DNA from: Verrucomicrobiales bacterium
GTDB taxonomy: Bacteria > Verrucomicrobiota > Verrucomicrobiia > Verrucomicrobiales > DEV007
Direction of reading: 5' to 3'
Length of the DNA stretch: 64,000 bases
NCBI GenBank assembly: GCA_002698785.1
Contig: PAAG01000051.1
Coordinates: forward strand, 124,001 to 188,000
Positions within the stretch are counted from its first letter, which is position 1; each line of letters begins with the position of its first letter. A model generated the notes under the pieces. It saw nothing but the letters and a program-made list of their open reading frames with translations, was not told where the DNA came from and did not search any database. Shown piece by piece: positions 43,153-51,901 of the stretch. A program made the translations under genes and the position numbers.

Positions 43153-44403
43153 TCACTCCGCACCAATACAATACAGATGCTCTACCCCTCGAACCAGAAG
43201 CTTGCCGTTTACTGGCACTGGCGCCGCAACGAGGCGTTCACCCATTTCGTTCTGCGATAATACTTCCATGCCAGTATCACTGACCTTTACCGATGCAAGC
43301 ATTCCATCTTCGCGAGCGCAGTAAAGCACATCACCCGCGAGGATCGGAGAAGAATAATATTTCGCCGCGGCCCGAGGAATCTTGTCCACCCAGAGGTCTT
43401 TTCCTGTCTTCACATCAAGGCAGTTGATCTGCCCTCGATCGTTTAGAAGAAAAACCTTCCCGTCGCGTCCCACTGGAGTCGGGCAGTCGGAACCGACATC
43501 GCTTCGTTCCCAGATGCGGGCAGATTCAGTTATGTTTCCACTACCGCCCAGCTTCACCCCGGCGGTAAACTTTGTCCGGCCATAAGGAACCACAGCAATC
43601 CCATCGACAATCGCAGGCGATGCGATCACACGCCACATGGCCTGATCCTCAGGATTGAACCCCTCGCACACCCAGAGCTGATTTCCGTCTTTCGGGTCGT
43701 GACCAGTCAGGCGATCCGCTCCCCAAATCACGATCGTTTCTTCCCCATCGATCTCGGTAACAATGGGTGTTGTGTAAGACTGCCCACTCTCTTTCTGAAC
43801 GGGAAATGTCCGATCCACTTTCCAGACTTCGGCGCCGTCCGCTTTATTTAGCGCAACTACATAGGAATCACCCTCCTGCATTACTGCCACGACAATATTG
43901 TCTCCCGCAAAAACTGGTGACGTTCCGAGGTCCCACCAGAGAGTATCTTCACCGTAATTTTCCTGCAGATCGATTTGCCAGTTCACCTGACCGTCGAGCG
44001 TCAACGAGGCCAGCGTTCCGCTCTTGTAATAGACATAGAGGTTTTCTCCATCCGTGATCGGAGAAGGATTCGATCCGCTCCCATTCTTGTGTTTTCCGGG
44101 TGTTTCAGGTCCTAAGAGCTTCTGCCATTGAAGATTGCCATCCCAGTCGAACGCCATCACCGCATCTTCACCACCGCTCCCACAGGTCAGGAAAATTCGA
44201 TCTCCCCAGACTGCAGGTGTGCTACTCCCTACACCGGGCAACTTCTGCTTCCACAGCACATTCTTTTCGTCAGAGAACTCGGTAGGATACTCCCCTGGGG
44301 CGGCAATGCTGTTCCCATCGGGGCCACGCCATTGAGGCCAGTTCTCAGCAAAGGCGGAAATACCAATCGAGGTGACAGCAACAAAAAGGAAGGAGCATTT
44401 CAT
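43153..44403 (-). CDS. Exported PQQ-type beta-propeller protein
   Basis: This 416-residue protein starts at the ATG at 44403 with a signal peptide (F-L-F-V-A-V-T-S-I-G-I-S-A-F-A). It begins W-P-Q-W-R-G-P-D-G-N, the N-terminal hallmark of the verrucomicrobial and planctomycetal PQQ-like (BamB-type) beta-propellers. Repeats with A-x-D-x-x-G-x-x-x-W follow, such as A-V-M-A-F-D-W-D-G-N-L-Q-W and K-T-G-K-D-L-W. It lacks any visible catalytic domain, so whether it binds a quinone cofactor or only proteins is open. The frame extends to 44520, but the added residues are not signal-like. It is divergent from a second propeller gene. Confidence 0.85.
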   Translation of the reverse strand: MKCSFLFVAVTSIGISAFAENWPQWRGPDGNSIAAPGEYPTEFSDEKNVLWKQKLPGVGSSTPAVWGDRIFLTCGSGGEDAVMAFDWDGNLQWQKLLGPETPGKHKNGSGSNPSPITDGENLYVYYKSGTLASLTLDGQVNWQIDLQENYGEDTLWWDLGTSPVFAGDNIVVAVMQEGDSYVVALNKADGAEVWKVDRTFPVQKESGQSYTTPIVTEIDGEETIVIWGADRLTGHDPKDGNQLWVCEGFNPEDQAMWRVIASPAIVDGIAVVPYGRTKFTAGVKLGGSGNITESARIWERSDVGSDCPTPVGRDGKVFLLNDRGQINCLDVKTGKDLWVDKIPRAAAKYYSSPILAGDVLYCAREDGMLASVKVSDTGMEVLSQNEMGERLVAAPVPVNGKLLVRGVEHLYCIGAE

Positions 44404-44689
44404 ATTCTTGGAATGGAATTGAAATATCACATTCACTATCCACGAGCAAATCAGCAGGCACCCCTTGTTCAGGCCATTCTGAAATAATGAATCCTCAAAC
44501 CACCTTCCGCCCGGAAGCAAATGCCCTACTTTTTTCCCATGTGAAAACTTAACATTTTTGACGACCCTACTTCCACACTCGACACAATTCTAAATATGTG
44601 GTATTGTTAGTGTATGATTTTTATTGATTCGGTTAAGGAGTAGATTCCCTTTTCGTCAATAGGGATTGAACCCAATCCATTTCCCCGAG
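44404..44689. other. 286-bp region between the two divergent propeller genes
   Basis: It is AT-rich compared with its neighbours and contains no gene. A ttgacg hexamer at 44558-44563 is -35-like but has no well-spaced -10 partner. It presumably holds the divergent promoters of both propeller genes. Confidence 0.3.
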
Positions 44690-46183
44690 ATGAACCGCTC
44701 TCTCTGTATCTTTCTTTTCCTTCTCAATTTCTTGGTTCCACTCACCCTTCGTGCCGACTGGCCGGGATTTCTGGGTCCGGATCGAAAAGCCTCATCAGAT
44801 AGTCACGACAACGGCATTCTATCGGACTTGGGAAAGAAAAGCCCCCATCTCCGCTGGAAGATTCCTTCTGGAAAAGGCCATTCCTCCCCTTGCATCACTG
44901 GTGACTTCCTGTTCCTCACTTCCACCGAGGACGGAGGGAAAACATTGGTGATGACGGCGTACAACCGGAAAACGGGAGAGGTCCTGTGGCGGCAAAAAGC
45001 AGAGGGAGAAGTAGAAGATTACTTCGGGCACCTTGCCGCCGATCCAGCAGCACCCACGCCCTGCACGAACGGTGAGGTCGTTGTATTTTATTTTGGCGGA
45101 TACGGATTGATCGCGCGCGACGTCGAAACAGGAGATCTGAAATGGGAAAAGCCCTATCCTTTCCAACCAAAGACATTCAGCGTCGGCACTTCTCCCATCC
45201 TGACTGACCACGGAGTTGTCGTAAATCGCGACGGCACGTCGAACTCGTCAATCCAGTGCTTCAACATCGACGATGGCTCTCTCCTCTGGGAAATTCCGCG
45301 TCCGGGATTTCGCGGAACCTACGCTTCGCCTTACCTCTGGAAAAACTCGCAACGCACCGAGCTCGTCGTACCCGGCATGAACTCCTTGCGAGCCTATTCC
45401 CCGGCTGACGGATCACCACTCTGGCAGGTCGAAGACCTTTGCGTATTTCCCTGCACCACCCCAGTTGCAGACAAGGATCAACTCTACTTCGCAGCCTGGG
45501 CCACGCCCAATGCGGACAGCGAAGAGAAGCTGGAACAATCCTTCTGGGGCGATCTCGAATTTGAGCCCGGCGAAACCGACGATCCCAACTGGATCTTCAA
45601 ACGCTTCGATAAAAACAACGACAATCGCATCGTTCGAGAAGAACTCCCCGAGAGCCGGATGCTGGATGTTTTTGCCTTTATCGATCGCGACCAGAATGGC
45701 TACTGGACACCGGAAGAGCCCACTGCCGTCATCTCTTCCACCGCACCAGGACGGAATCTCATGGTCGCCATTTCCGCTGGGCACGATGGCACCCTGACGG
45801 AGGGGCAGGGAATCGCATGGACCTACGACAACGGAAAAGCGCTCCCCTACGTTTCCTCCCCCCTTCTTCTGAACGACCGCGTCTATCTTGCCAAGACAGG
45901 AGGCATCCTCACCTGCCTCGATGCGAAGTCCGGCAATCCCGTCTTCGGCCCCAAGCGCTGCAATGTAGGCGGCGAATATTACTCCAGCCCCGTGGGATGG
46001 GGAGACAAAGTAATCCATTGTGCGAAGCAGGGAGTCGCACTCATCCTTCAGGAGGGAGACGAACTGAATGTTCTTGCCGAACACAACCTCGAAGAAGAGA
46101 TCTACGCGAGCCCAGCCATCGTCGACGGAACCCTCTACATCCGCACACGCGACCACCTCTGGGCATTTGGCGAGTCAGATTGA
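44690..46183 (+). CDS. Exported PQQ-type beta-propeller protein with an EF-hand pair
   Basis: This 497-residue protein has a signal peptide (L-C-I-F-L-F-L-L-N-F-L-V-P-L-T-L-R-A) and W-P-G-F-L-G-P-D-R, the propeller opening. At about residues 305-345 a Ca2+-binding EF-hand pair is inserted between blades: D-K-N-N-D-N-R-I-V-R-E-E and D-R-D-Q-N-G-Y-W-T-P-E-E fit the DxDxDG loop. The remaining blades follow (K-T-G-G-I-L-T-C-L-D-A-K-S-G). The ATG at 44690 is chosen over the TTG at 44666 because the signal peptide starts there. Its role is unknown, and calcium-dependent substrate or surface binding is possible. The next gene starts 38 bp on and may be co-transcribed. Confidence 0.85.
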   Translation: MNRSLCIFLFLLNFLVPLTLRADWPGFLGPDRKASSDSHDNGILSDLGKKSPHLRWKIPSGKGHSSPCITGDFLFLTSTEDGGKTLVMTAYNRKTGEVLWRQKAEGEVEDYFGHLAADPAAPTPCTNGEVVVFYFGGYGLIARDVETGDLKWEKPYPFQPKTFSVGTSPILTDHGVVVNRDGTSNSSIQCFNIDDGSLLWEIPRPGFRGTYASPYLWKNSQRTELVVPGMNSLRAYSPADGSPLWQVEDLCVFPCTTPVADKDQLYFAAWATPNADSEEKLEQSFWGDLEFEPGETDDPNWIFKRFDKNNDNRIVREELPESRMLDVFAFIDRDQNGYWTPEEPTAVISSTAPGRNLMVAISAGHDGTLTEGQGIAWTYDNGKALPYVSSPLLLNDRVYLAKTGGILTCLDAKSGNPVFGPKRCNVGGEYYSSPVGWGDKVIHCAKQGVALILQEGDELNVLAEHNLEEEIYASPAIVDGTLYIRTRDHLWAFGESD

Positions 46184-46220
46184 CAGGCAGCCCTGGGAAT
46201 CTCACAATGAGCCTGCAAAT

Positions 46221-47120
46221 ATGATCGAAAAAGCCTCCCCCAATCGCCGTCAGTTTCTCGCCACCTCCGGAGCCACCCTCGCGTCTCTCGCCATGCCTGC
46301 CATCACACGCTCTGCCGACGAGCCGCTGTTCCGCATTTCCCTCGCTCAGTGGACCATCAACAAAGAACTGAAGTCTGGAGAGATCGACAACCTTGATTTC
46401 GCCAAAGTCGCACATGACCACGGCATCCACGCATTGGAATATGTGAATCAGTTCTTCATGGATAAGGCGAACGACACCGCCTACCTCGGTGAGATGAAGA
46501 AGCGCGCCTCTGATCTCGGCGTAAAGAGCCTCATCATCATGTGCGATCGCGAAGGCAATATCGGAGATCCCGACGATACCAAGCGCGCACAGACCGTCGA
46601 GAATCACAAGAAGTGGATCGATGCGGCCAAGTTTCTCGGCTGCCACTCCATTCGCGTGAATGCAGGTAGCTCAGGAACATGGGAAGAGCAGGTCAAACTT
46701 GCCGCTGACGGACTTGCCCGCCTCACCGAAATCGGCGCCGACAAAGAGATCAACGTCATCGTCGAGAACCACGGAGGTCTCTCCAGCAACGCCGACTGGC
46801 TCGCCGAAGTGATCACCAAAGTCGACCATGAACGCTGTGGAACCCTTCCTGATTTTGGAAATTTCCGAATCTCCGACGGAGAGAGCTACGACTCTTACAA
46901 AGGCATCAAAAAGCTCATGCCCTGGGCCAAAGGAGTATCCGTGAAAGACCGTGTATGGGACGACAGCGCAAACCAGTCAGACCTCGATTACGACCGGATG
47001 CTCAAGATTGTCCTTGATGCCGACTTCCATGGATACTGCGGTATCGAACACGGAGGTTTTGCCGGCCTCAACCAAGCAAGAGAGAAACTGGAAAAAGCAC
47101 GGGAACGGCTTGCTGGATAA
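46221..47120 (+). CDS. Tat-exported sugar-phosphate isomerase/epimerase-like TIM barrel
   Basis: This 299-residue protein begins with a Tat-type signal: N-R-R-Q-F-L-A-T-S-G-A-T-L-A-S-L-A-M-P-A. The mature protein is an AP-endonuclease-2/xylose-isomerase-like barrel (F-R-I-S-L-A-Q-W-T, V-I-V-E-N-H-G-G-L, T-L-P-D-F-G-N-F, Y-C-G-I-E-H-G-G). The Glu, Asp and His residues at strand ends would bind a divalent metal. Such proteins (hydroxypyruvate-isomerase-like) are frequent in Verrucomicrobia and Planctomycetes and act on sugars. The frame is open to 46068 in another overlapping frame, but the ATG at 46221 gives the RR motif. It lies 38 bp after the propeller gene. Confidence 0.85.
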   Translation: MIEKASPNRRQFLATSGATLASLAMPAITRSADEPLFRISLAQWTINKELKSGEIDNLDFAKVAHDHGIHALEYVNQFFMDKANDTAYLGEMKKRASDLGVKSLIIMCDREGNIGDPDDTKRAQTVENHKKWIDAAKFLGCHSIRVNAGSSGTWEEQVKLAADGLARLTEIGADKEINVIVENHGGLSSNADWLAEVITKVDHERCGTLPDFGNFRISDGESYDSYKGIKKLMPWAKGVSVKDRVWDDSANQSDLDYDRMLKIVLDADFHGYCGIEHGGFAGLNQAREKLEKARERLAG

Positions 47121-47123
47121 GGG

Positions 47124-48881
47124 TCACTTCTGCAACTTCTTCAGCCTCTCCGTCATCTCTTTAAAGACCTTCAACTTCGCCTGGAAATCAGCGGAGATTT
47201 CTCTCCACTTAGGATCTGTCTTCTCCAACTTATCCCTCTCGGCTTTCAGCGCCTTGATCTCCACTGCGAGCAAACGCCGTTTTTCGGAGAGATCGCGGAG
47301 AGCCAGCACATCCTTTGGCTCGACATCATCCCAGTCGTCCGTGCGAAAGACCGAAGCAGGAAGACCTTCACTGTTGATCAGATTTGATCCTTCAGGATTC
47401 GACGCCCATGCGTAGCGAACAGCAACGGGACTCGCAACCTCAGAACTGCTAACAAGCACACTGTCTTTTCCATCGATCTTAGCATCGGCCCAGCGCCAGA
47501 CCTTGTCGGCCCCTGCGATCTCGAAGCGCTTCAAATCTCCTCCATCGCGAACTTTCAATCCGTCGCCCACCTGCTTGAACGAAACTTTGATCGCCCCATC
47601 CACCTTCTCGGAAGAAGCAAAAAGTGGCCCCGAATAGGTGAGTTCATCCTGACCGTAATCCTTTGCCAGTGCCCAGAGAGCAAGCCGTTCTCCGACGTCT
47701 TTTTTGTTCTTGGGATGGATGTCTTCGGCTTCACCAATATCATTGATGATCGCCATGCCTGTCTTCGGCGTCGTATCGAGAACCAATCGCATCCGATCCT
47801 GAAGAAGTGGCCATGGATCGTCGTTCCCCGGCTCGGTAGAGGGTTCACGGAAATTGGCAAGCTGGACAAAGTAGAAGGAAAACTCGTCGTCCCAGCGAGT
47901 GCGCCAGTCATTGATCATCAAAGGCAGCGTCTGGTCGTAGGGAACAGCGCCGGGCTTGGCATTGCCCTCTCCCTGGTACCAGATCGCGCCGCGCATGGTG
48001 TAGCCGGTGAACGGATTGATCATCGAATTGAAGAGCACACCAGGTTGCCCTTCCGTGTTGAGAGGTCGCTTCGGTGGCTGCGGCTTACGAGCATAGCGCC
48101 CACGAGTCTCCTTCGGCTTGGCCTGATATGCCTTCAGACCATCGGTCCACTGGGCGAGACGTGTCTCATAGAGTTCCTCAGCTTTCGCCTGATCGTAGGC
48201 TTCGTCAGCAGCAACAGTTGCCTCGACGAGTTTCCTGGTGCCATCGAGTGTTTTCAGAGCCTCACGGCTGGTGAAAGTCTCCACCGGCTTGCCACCCCAG
48301 GCAGACTTGATCACTCCAACAGGAATTCCCAGCTCAAGGTAGAGCTTCCGAGCAAAGAAAAATGCCACGGCAGAATATCCTGGAACAGTGTCAGGAGTTG
48401 CCGCAGTCCACTCACCCTCGATATCGCCCTGCGGTTCGACAGCAGTCACCAGAGGAGCATTGAACATCCGCAGACCGGGATAGTTCGATTCAGCGATTAA
48501 CTCCTCATAAGCCGGAACACGATCCATCGTGAAATACATATTCGACTGACCCGAGGCAAACCAGACCTCACCCACGAGGACATCCTCGATCACTACCTTT
48601 TCCTCACCGGAAGAAACCGTCAGCTCTGCACCCGTGGCATTGGCCTCTCCGGTTGGGACTTTGACTTCCCATTTTCCATCTTCTCCCGCCTTCGCCGAAA
48701 CGGTTTCACCGTGAAACGAAACGCTCACTTCCGCGCCAGCATCGGCGACTCCCCAAATCGCAGCGTCAGCCTCTCGCTGAAGCACCATGTGATCGGAGAA
48801 AAAGTGAGGAAGAGACAATTCCGCCCGGGCGGCCAGCGGAACGAGAAAACAAACAACGAGGGTTACGAAAATCGATTTCAT
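47124..48881 (-). CDS. Sialate O-acetylesterase
   Basis: This 585-residue exported SGNH-fold esterase has signal peptide V-C-F-L-V-P-L-A-A-R-A, a typical beginning (L-P-H-F-F-S-D-H-M-V-L-Q-R) and the block I G-Q-S-N-M motif (Ser113). A-I-W-Y-Q-G-E-G-N follows further on. The catalytic Asp/His is probably D-I-H-P-K-N-K. It removes acetyl groups from sialic acids or plant/algal glycans. The last 60 residues are an unusual charged coiled coil (K-R-R-L-L-A-V-E-I-K-A-L-K-A-E-R) not typical of the family. It converges on the TIM-barrel gene. Confidence 0.9.
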   Translation of the reverse strand: MKSIFVTLVVCFLVPLAARAELSLPHFFSDHMVLQREADAAIWGVADAGAEVSVSFHGETVSAKAGEDGKWEVKVPTGEANATGAELTVSSGEEKVVIEDVLVGEVWFASGQSNMYFTMDRVPAYEELIAESNYPGLRMFNAPLVTAVEPQGDIEGEWTAATPDTVPGYSAVAFFFARKLYLELGIPVGVIKSAWGGKPVETFTSREALKTLDGTRKLVEATVAADEAYDQAKAEELYETRLAQWTDGLKAYQAKPKETRGRYARKPQPPKRPLNTEGQPGVLFNSMINPFTGYTMRGAIWYQGEGNAKPGAVPYDQTLPLMINDWRTRWDDEFSFYFVQLANFREPSTEPGNDDPWPLLQDRMRLVLDTTPKTGMAIINDIGEAEDIHPKNKKDVGERLALWALAKDYGQDELTYSGPLFASSEKVDGAIKVSFKQVGDGLKVRDGGDLKRFEIAGADKVWRWADAKIDGKDSVLVSSSEVASPVAVRYAWASNPEGSNLINSEGLPASVFRTDDWDDVEPKDVLALRDLSEKRRLLAVEIKALKAERDKLEKTDPKWREISADFQAKLKVFKEMTERLKKLQK

Positions 48882-48958
48882 GAGAGTTCATACTCTGCCA
48901 CGATCCCACCTCGCTGCTCAACCTTTTCACGGCGGGATTATGGAGCATATCGATTCTC

Positions 48959-50227
48959 TCACTCCAGAATACCTAACGCCCGTGCCCTCCAGTAGGCGGC
49001 CATGTGGTAGACGATGCCGCAGCTGGAATTGTGAAGGTAATCGGATTCGGTAATCAAATCGCGCAGGAGGTCAACTTGTTCGGAAGTTATGTCAGGCTCG
49101 GGCAACATCAGAGGAATAATCTGGGCTTCGCCCGCTTCCCGAATGGCATGCCAGACTTTTCGATACGGCCCCCACTGGGGGTTCTGGTAGCCAGACTGGT
49201 CTTTCCACTCGATTACCTTGCGCCAATCAGGACCGGTCATTGCCAGAGTCTCTCGATCCATTCCCGAAAGACGCTCTGAAACCTGGACTGATCGCTTCTT
49301 GGCAAGAGAAGCCACATGCTGCATCACCTGGAAGATTTCCTCCTTCAATTCCTTCTCACTTTCCAATGCATAAAGCACTTCGAGTGAGCACTGCATCTGC
49401 AACAGGGCATAGGCAGGTTTGTGTTCTCCGGGTTCGTGGGATTGAGCGACAGCATCAGCCGCGTACTCGCGGTATTTGGTGTGGTATTTTTCCTCGCCTG
49501 TCACATCCCAAGCTGCAGCGTAGATCATGGGCAGGCGGGCGGCTTCGTGGGCCTGGACTTCCCACATGCGACTAATCCCTAGCGGATCCCTGCTGCCATC
49601 GGACCGGCAGAAGTCGTAGTCATTTTCGGGGACCACATATTCGATCATCCTGTCTGCAATGGCGGACAGCAGAGCCGCAATGTCACCTTTCACTCCCGCA
49701 TCGGGAAGTGAGCTGTGGTAGTAGCGCCAGAGACCGTGCACGCAGTGAGTGACCTGATCGCGAGAGGAATTGATGTAGGTGCTTTTTCCATCCTCAGCAC
49801 ACACATTTCTCGCCACAAAGCCCCGGACTCCATGGACAGTGCAGCAGCGCTCAAGTCCACGAAACGCTTTCTCCGCTGCGGCTCTCAACTCTTCCTCTCC
49901 TGTCACAGCGTAGCGATCGACAATCAAACTCAGCATAGCGCCCCCGAGGATTGCACCATCCTCCATGCCCGTGCTGTAGCCGCAGGGATTCGGATACTGC
50001 CGCTTCACCTCCTCAGAGCTCGGCAGGTGAGCCAACACTTTTCCCTCCTCGTAGCTACTGAGATAATCAGCAAAGGTCTGCACTTCTTCCTGATAGAAGC
50101 GAGTCCACATGACTTCCCACGCCTGCTCCATCTGTTTCTCCAAAGAGAGAGCTTTCTCCTGCGCCGCTACCGGCAAGACCAAGGGCGAAAGGCCCACAAC
50201 CAGAGAAATGACTAGGAGATTCTTCAT
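48959..50227 (-). CDS. Exported helical-toroid protein, glycosidase-like
   Basis: This 422-residue protein has a signal peptide from the ATG at 50227 (L-L-V-I-S-L-V-V-G-L-S-P-L-V-L-P-V-A-A). The mature part is helical throughout and resembles (alpha/alpha)6-barrel carbohydrate-active proteins: G-A-M-L-S-L-I-V-D-R-Y, R-D-Q-V-T-H-C-V-H-G-L-W-R-Y-Y and W-E-V-Q-A-H-E-A-A-R-L-P. I do not recognise the exact family, and no catalytic residues are assigned with confidence. The frame extends to 50407 through the repeat next to tRNA-Cys, but that part is an artefact of the repeat and lacks a signal peptide. It lies beside a sialate esterase and propellers that suit glycan breakdown. Confidence 0.65.
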   Translation of the reverse strand: MKNLLVISLVVGLSPLVLPVAAQEKALSLEKQMEQAWEVMWTRFYQEEVQTFADYLSSYEEGKVLAHLPSSEEVKRQYPNPCGYSTGMEDGAILGGAMLSLIVDRYAVTGEEELRAAAEKAFRGLERCCTVHGVRGFVARNVCAEDGKSTYINSSRDQVTHCVHGLWRYYHSSLPDAGVKGDIAALLSAIADRMIEYVVPENDYDFCRSDGSRDPLGISRMWEVQAHEAARLPMIYAAAWDVTGEEKYHTKYREYAADAVAQSHEPGEHKPAYALLQMQCSLEVLYALESEKELKEEIFQVMQHVASLAKKRSVQVSERLSGMDRETLAMTGPDWRKVIEWKDQSGYQNPQWGPYRKVWHAIREAGEAQIIPLMLPEPDITSEQVDLLRDLITESDYLHNSSCGIVYHMAAYWRARALGILE

Positions 50228-50301
50228 TCGAAACACAAGCACGAGGCTACGAAGAATCGATTTACCGTCAAAGGACGGATTAGAGGGGGAAGACGAACCT
50301 C

Positions 50302-50453
50302 GCAATTCGCGTCGTGCATTGTTGGAGGCGAGGGCGGGAATTGTCCTGCACTTCGTGCACGACCTGCGTTCGCAGTGAATCCTTCGCTTCCCGCCCCAGT
50401 GGAACAATTTTGCAATTCGTGTCGCGTATTGTTGGAGGCGAGGGCGGGAATCG
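50302..50453. repeat. Direct repeat: tRNA-Cys 3' end plus flank duplicated 110 bp away
   Basis: Positions 50302-50343 and 50412-50453 are 42-bp copies with four mismatches. The second copy contains the T-arm 3' half, acceptor strand and CCA end of tRNA-Cys and about 20 bp of downstream flank. The first copy is the same piece without the rest of the tRNA. Such a tRNA-tail duplication is the footprint left by site-specific integration at tRNA 3' ends or by repeat insertion. The 68 bp between the copies include the structured element. Confidence 0.75.
50332..50397. repeat. Three-way-junction inverted repeat next to tRNA-Cys
   Basis: A nine-pair outer stem (gggcgggaa / ttcccgccc, 50332-50340 and 50389-50397) encloses two internal hairpins, tgcac-ttc-gtgca (50347-50359) and ctgcg-tt-cgcag (50364-50375). 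The left arm of the outer stem lies in the duplicated tRNA piece. It is not a tRNA, since no T-loop or anticodon arm fits. It looks like a REP/MITE-like unit or a structured RNA. Confidence 0.6.
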
Positions 50454-50506
50454 AACCCGCGATAGAGCTTTTGCAGAGCCCGGCCTTACCACTTGGCTAC
50501 CTCGCC
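50433..50506 (-). tRNA. tRNA-Cys (GCA anticodon), CCA encoded
   Basis: Read on the minus strand, this folds into a standard cloverleaf. The seven-pair acceptor stem is ggcgagg / cctcgcc, followed by a D-arm. The anticodon stem gggct / agctc closes the loop ctgcaaa with GCA, and the T-arm is gcggg-ttcgaat-cccgc. The discriminator is U, as in tRNA-Cys, and a CCA end is encoded. It lies 63 bp after cysN on the same strand. Confidence 0.97.
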
Positions 50507-50535
50507 GTCACTACCGCCCGGAAATCGAGCGGGCG

Positions 50536-50565
50536 GTAATAACGCGGAAATTTTCGTTCTGTCAA
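50536..50565 (-). promoter_or_regulatory. Candidate sigma-70 promoter of tRNA-Cys
   Basis: A perfect ttgaca -35 box (50560-50565) and a tattac -10 box (50536-50541) are separated by 18 bp on the minus strand, just after the cysN stop. Transcription would begin near 50529, about 20 bases before the tRNA. A nine-pair hairpin (50512-50538) overlaps the -10 and start region. Confidence 0.5.
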
Positions 50566-50569
50566 CGAC

Positions 50570-51856
50570 TCAGACGATCATCCCGGCAGCAACTGTCTCA
50601 TTCGTCTGTGCGTCGATGAGAATGAAGCTTCCGGTAGTGCGGTTGCGACGATAGGAATCGTAAAGCAACGGCGCGGATGTCCGAAGGCTGATTCGACCGA
50701 TTTCGTTGAGGGAAAAGGTCTTGTCGTCTTCGATCTTGTGAAGGGTGTTGATGTTCACCTTGTAGCGGATCTCCTGGACGATGGCTTTGACCTCCTTAGT
50801 CGTGTGGCGAAGGTAGTACTTGCCGCGTGGCTGGAGCTGCTTGTCTTCTGAGAACCAACAGATCATCGCCTCGATCTCCTGCCCTTTCTGGGGCGGATTA
50901 TTACCTTTGACGATCATGTCGCCACGGCTGATATCGATTTCGTTCTCGAGGGTGATGGTGGTGGAAAGTGGAGCGAATGCCTCTTCCAACTGTCCGTCGA
51001 ATGTATCGATCGCTTTAATTTTGGTGGGGAACCCAGAAGGCTGCACGGTAACCTCGTCACCCGGCTTGAAGACGCCACCGGCAACTCGACCTGCATACCC
51101 ACGAAAATCGTGATGTTCGTCGGAGTGAGGGCGAATGACCCACTGCACAGGGAAGCGTGCGTCGACGTGGTTCTGGTCGGAACCAATGTAAACGTTTTCC
51201 AGATGGTAGAGCATGGAAGGCCCTTCGTACCAATCCATGTTCTCGGACTTCTCGACCACGTTGTCGCCGTGAAGCGCGCTGATTGGAATCGCGGTCATGT
51301 CGACGATGTTGTTCAAGCGTGAGGCAAACTTCTTGAAGTCGTCCACGATCTCGTTGAAGCGATCTTCGCTGTATTCAGCCAGGTCCATCTTGTTCACCGC
51401 GAGGATGACGTGACGGATACGAAGCAGATCGGCGATGAAGGCGTGGCGGCAAGTCTGCTCGATCACACCAGACCGCGCATCGACAAGGATGATAGCGAGG
51501 TTAGCCGTGGAGGCACCTGTCACCATGTTCCGGGTGTATTGAATGTGCCCGGGAGTGTCTGCGATGATGAATTTCCGCTTCGGAGTAGCGAAGTAGCGGT
51601 AGGCCACGTCAATGGTGATCCCCTGCTCACGCTCGGCTCGGAGGCCATCGGTGAGAAGAGCGAGGTTCACGTGCTCGTCGCCGCGCTTCTTGGAAGTGGC
51701 CTCGACCGCTTCAATCTGGTCTTCGAAAGTGTTTTTGGAATCGTAAAGAAGTCGACCGATCAGGGTCGATTTTCCATCGTCCACGCTTCCGGCCGTAGTG
51801 AAGCGCAGCAAGTCCATATCGAGGTAGCCTTCGTCGTAAGGAACTTCGTGTGACAT
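50570..51856 (-). CDS. cysN: Sulfate adenylyltransferase GTPase subunit
   Basis: This 428-residue EF-Tu-like GTPase subunit drives APS formation with CysD. G1 is G-S-V-D-D-G-K-S-T (23-31), switch motif G3 is D-T-P-G-H and G4 is N-K-M-D. The beta-barrel domains follow, ending with T-G-S-F-I-L-I-D-A-Q-T-N-E-T-V-A-A-G-M, a CysN/NodQ signature. No APS-kinase domain is fused at the C-terminus, consistent with a separate cysC gene in the operon. It is the last gene of cysHCDN. Confidence 0.95.
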   Translation of the reverse strand: MSHEVPYDEGYLDMDLLRFTTAGSVDDGKSTLIGRLLYDSKNTFEDQIEAVEATSKKRGDEHVNLALLTDGLRAEREQGITIDVAYRYFATPKRKFIIADTPGHIQYTRNMVTGASTANLAIILVDARSGVIEQTCRHAFIADLLRIRHVILAVNKMDLAEYSEDRFNEIVDDFKKFASRLNNIVDMTAIPISALHGDNVVEKSENMDWYEGPSMLYHLENVYIGSDQNHVDARFPVQWVIRPHSDEHHDFRGYAGRVAGGVFKPGDEVTVQPSGFPTKIKAIDTFDGQLEEAFAPLSTTITLENEIDISRGDMIVKGNNPPQKGQEIEAMICWFSEDKQLQPRGKYYLRHTTKEVKAIVQEIRYKVNINTLHKIEDDKTFSLNEIGRISLRTSAPLLYDSYRRNRTTGSFILIDAQTNETVAAGMIV

Positions 51857-51901
51857 AATGTTAGTTCGGTAAAATGATAGGAAATGATGGGTTTATTCGG
51901 C

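Noticed and set aside
50332-50397. A second, degenerate tRNA gene
   Set aside because: It has no T-loop, no D-arm and no anticodon arm; only the tail piece is shared with tRNA-Cys.
50228-50407. N-terminal extension of the helical-toroid protein
   Set aside because: The added codons are translated repeat and tRNA-tail DNA; the signal peptide starts at 50227.
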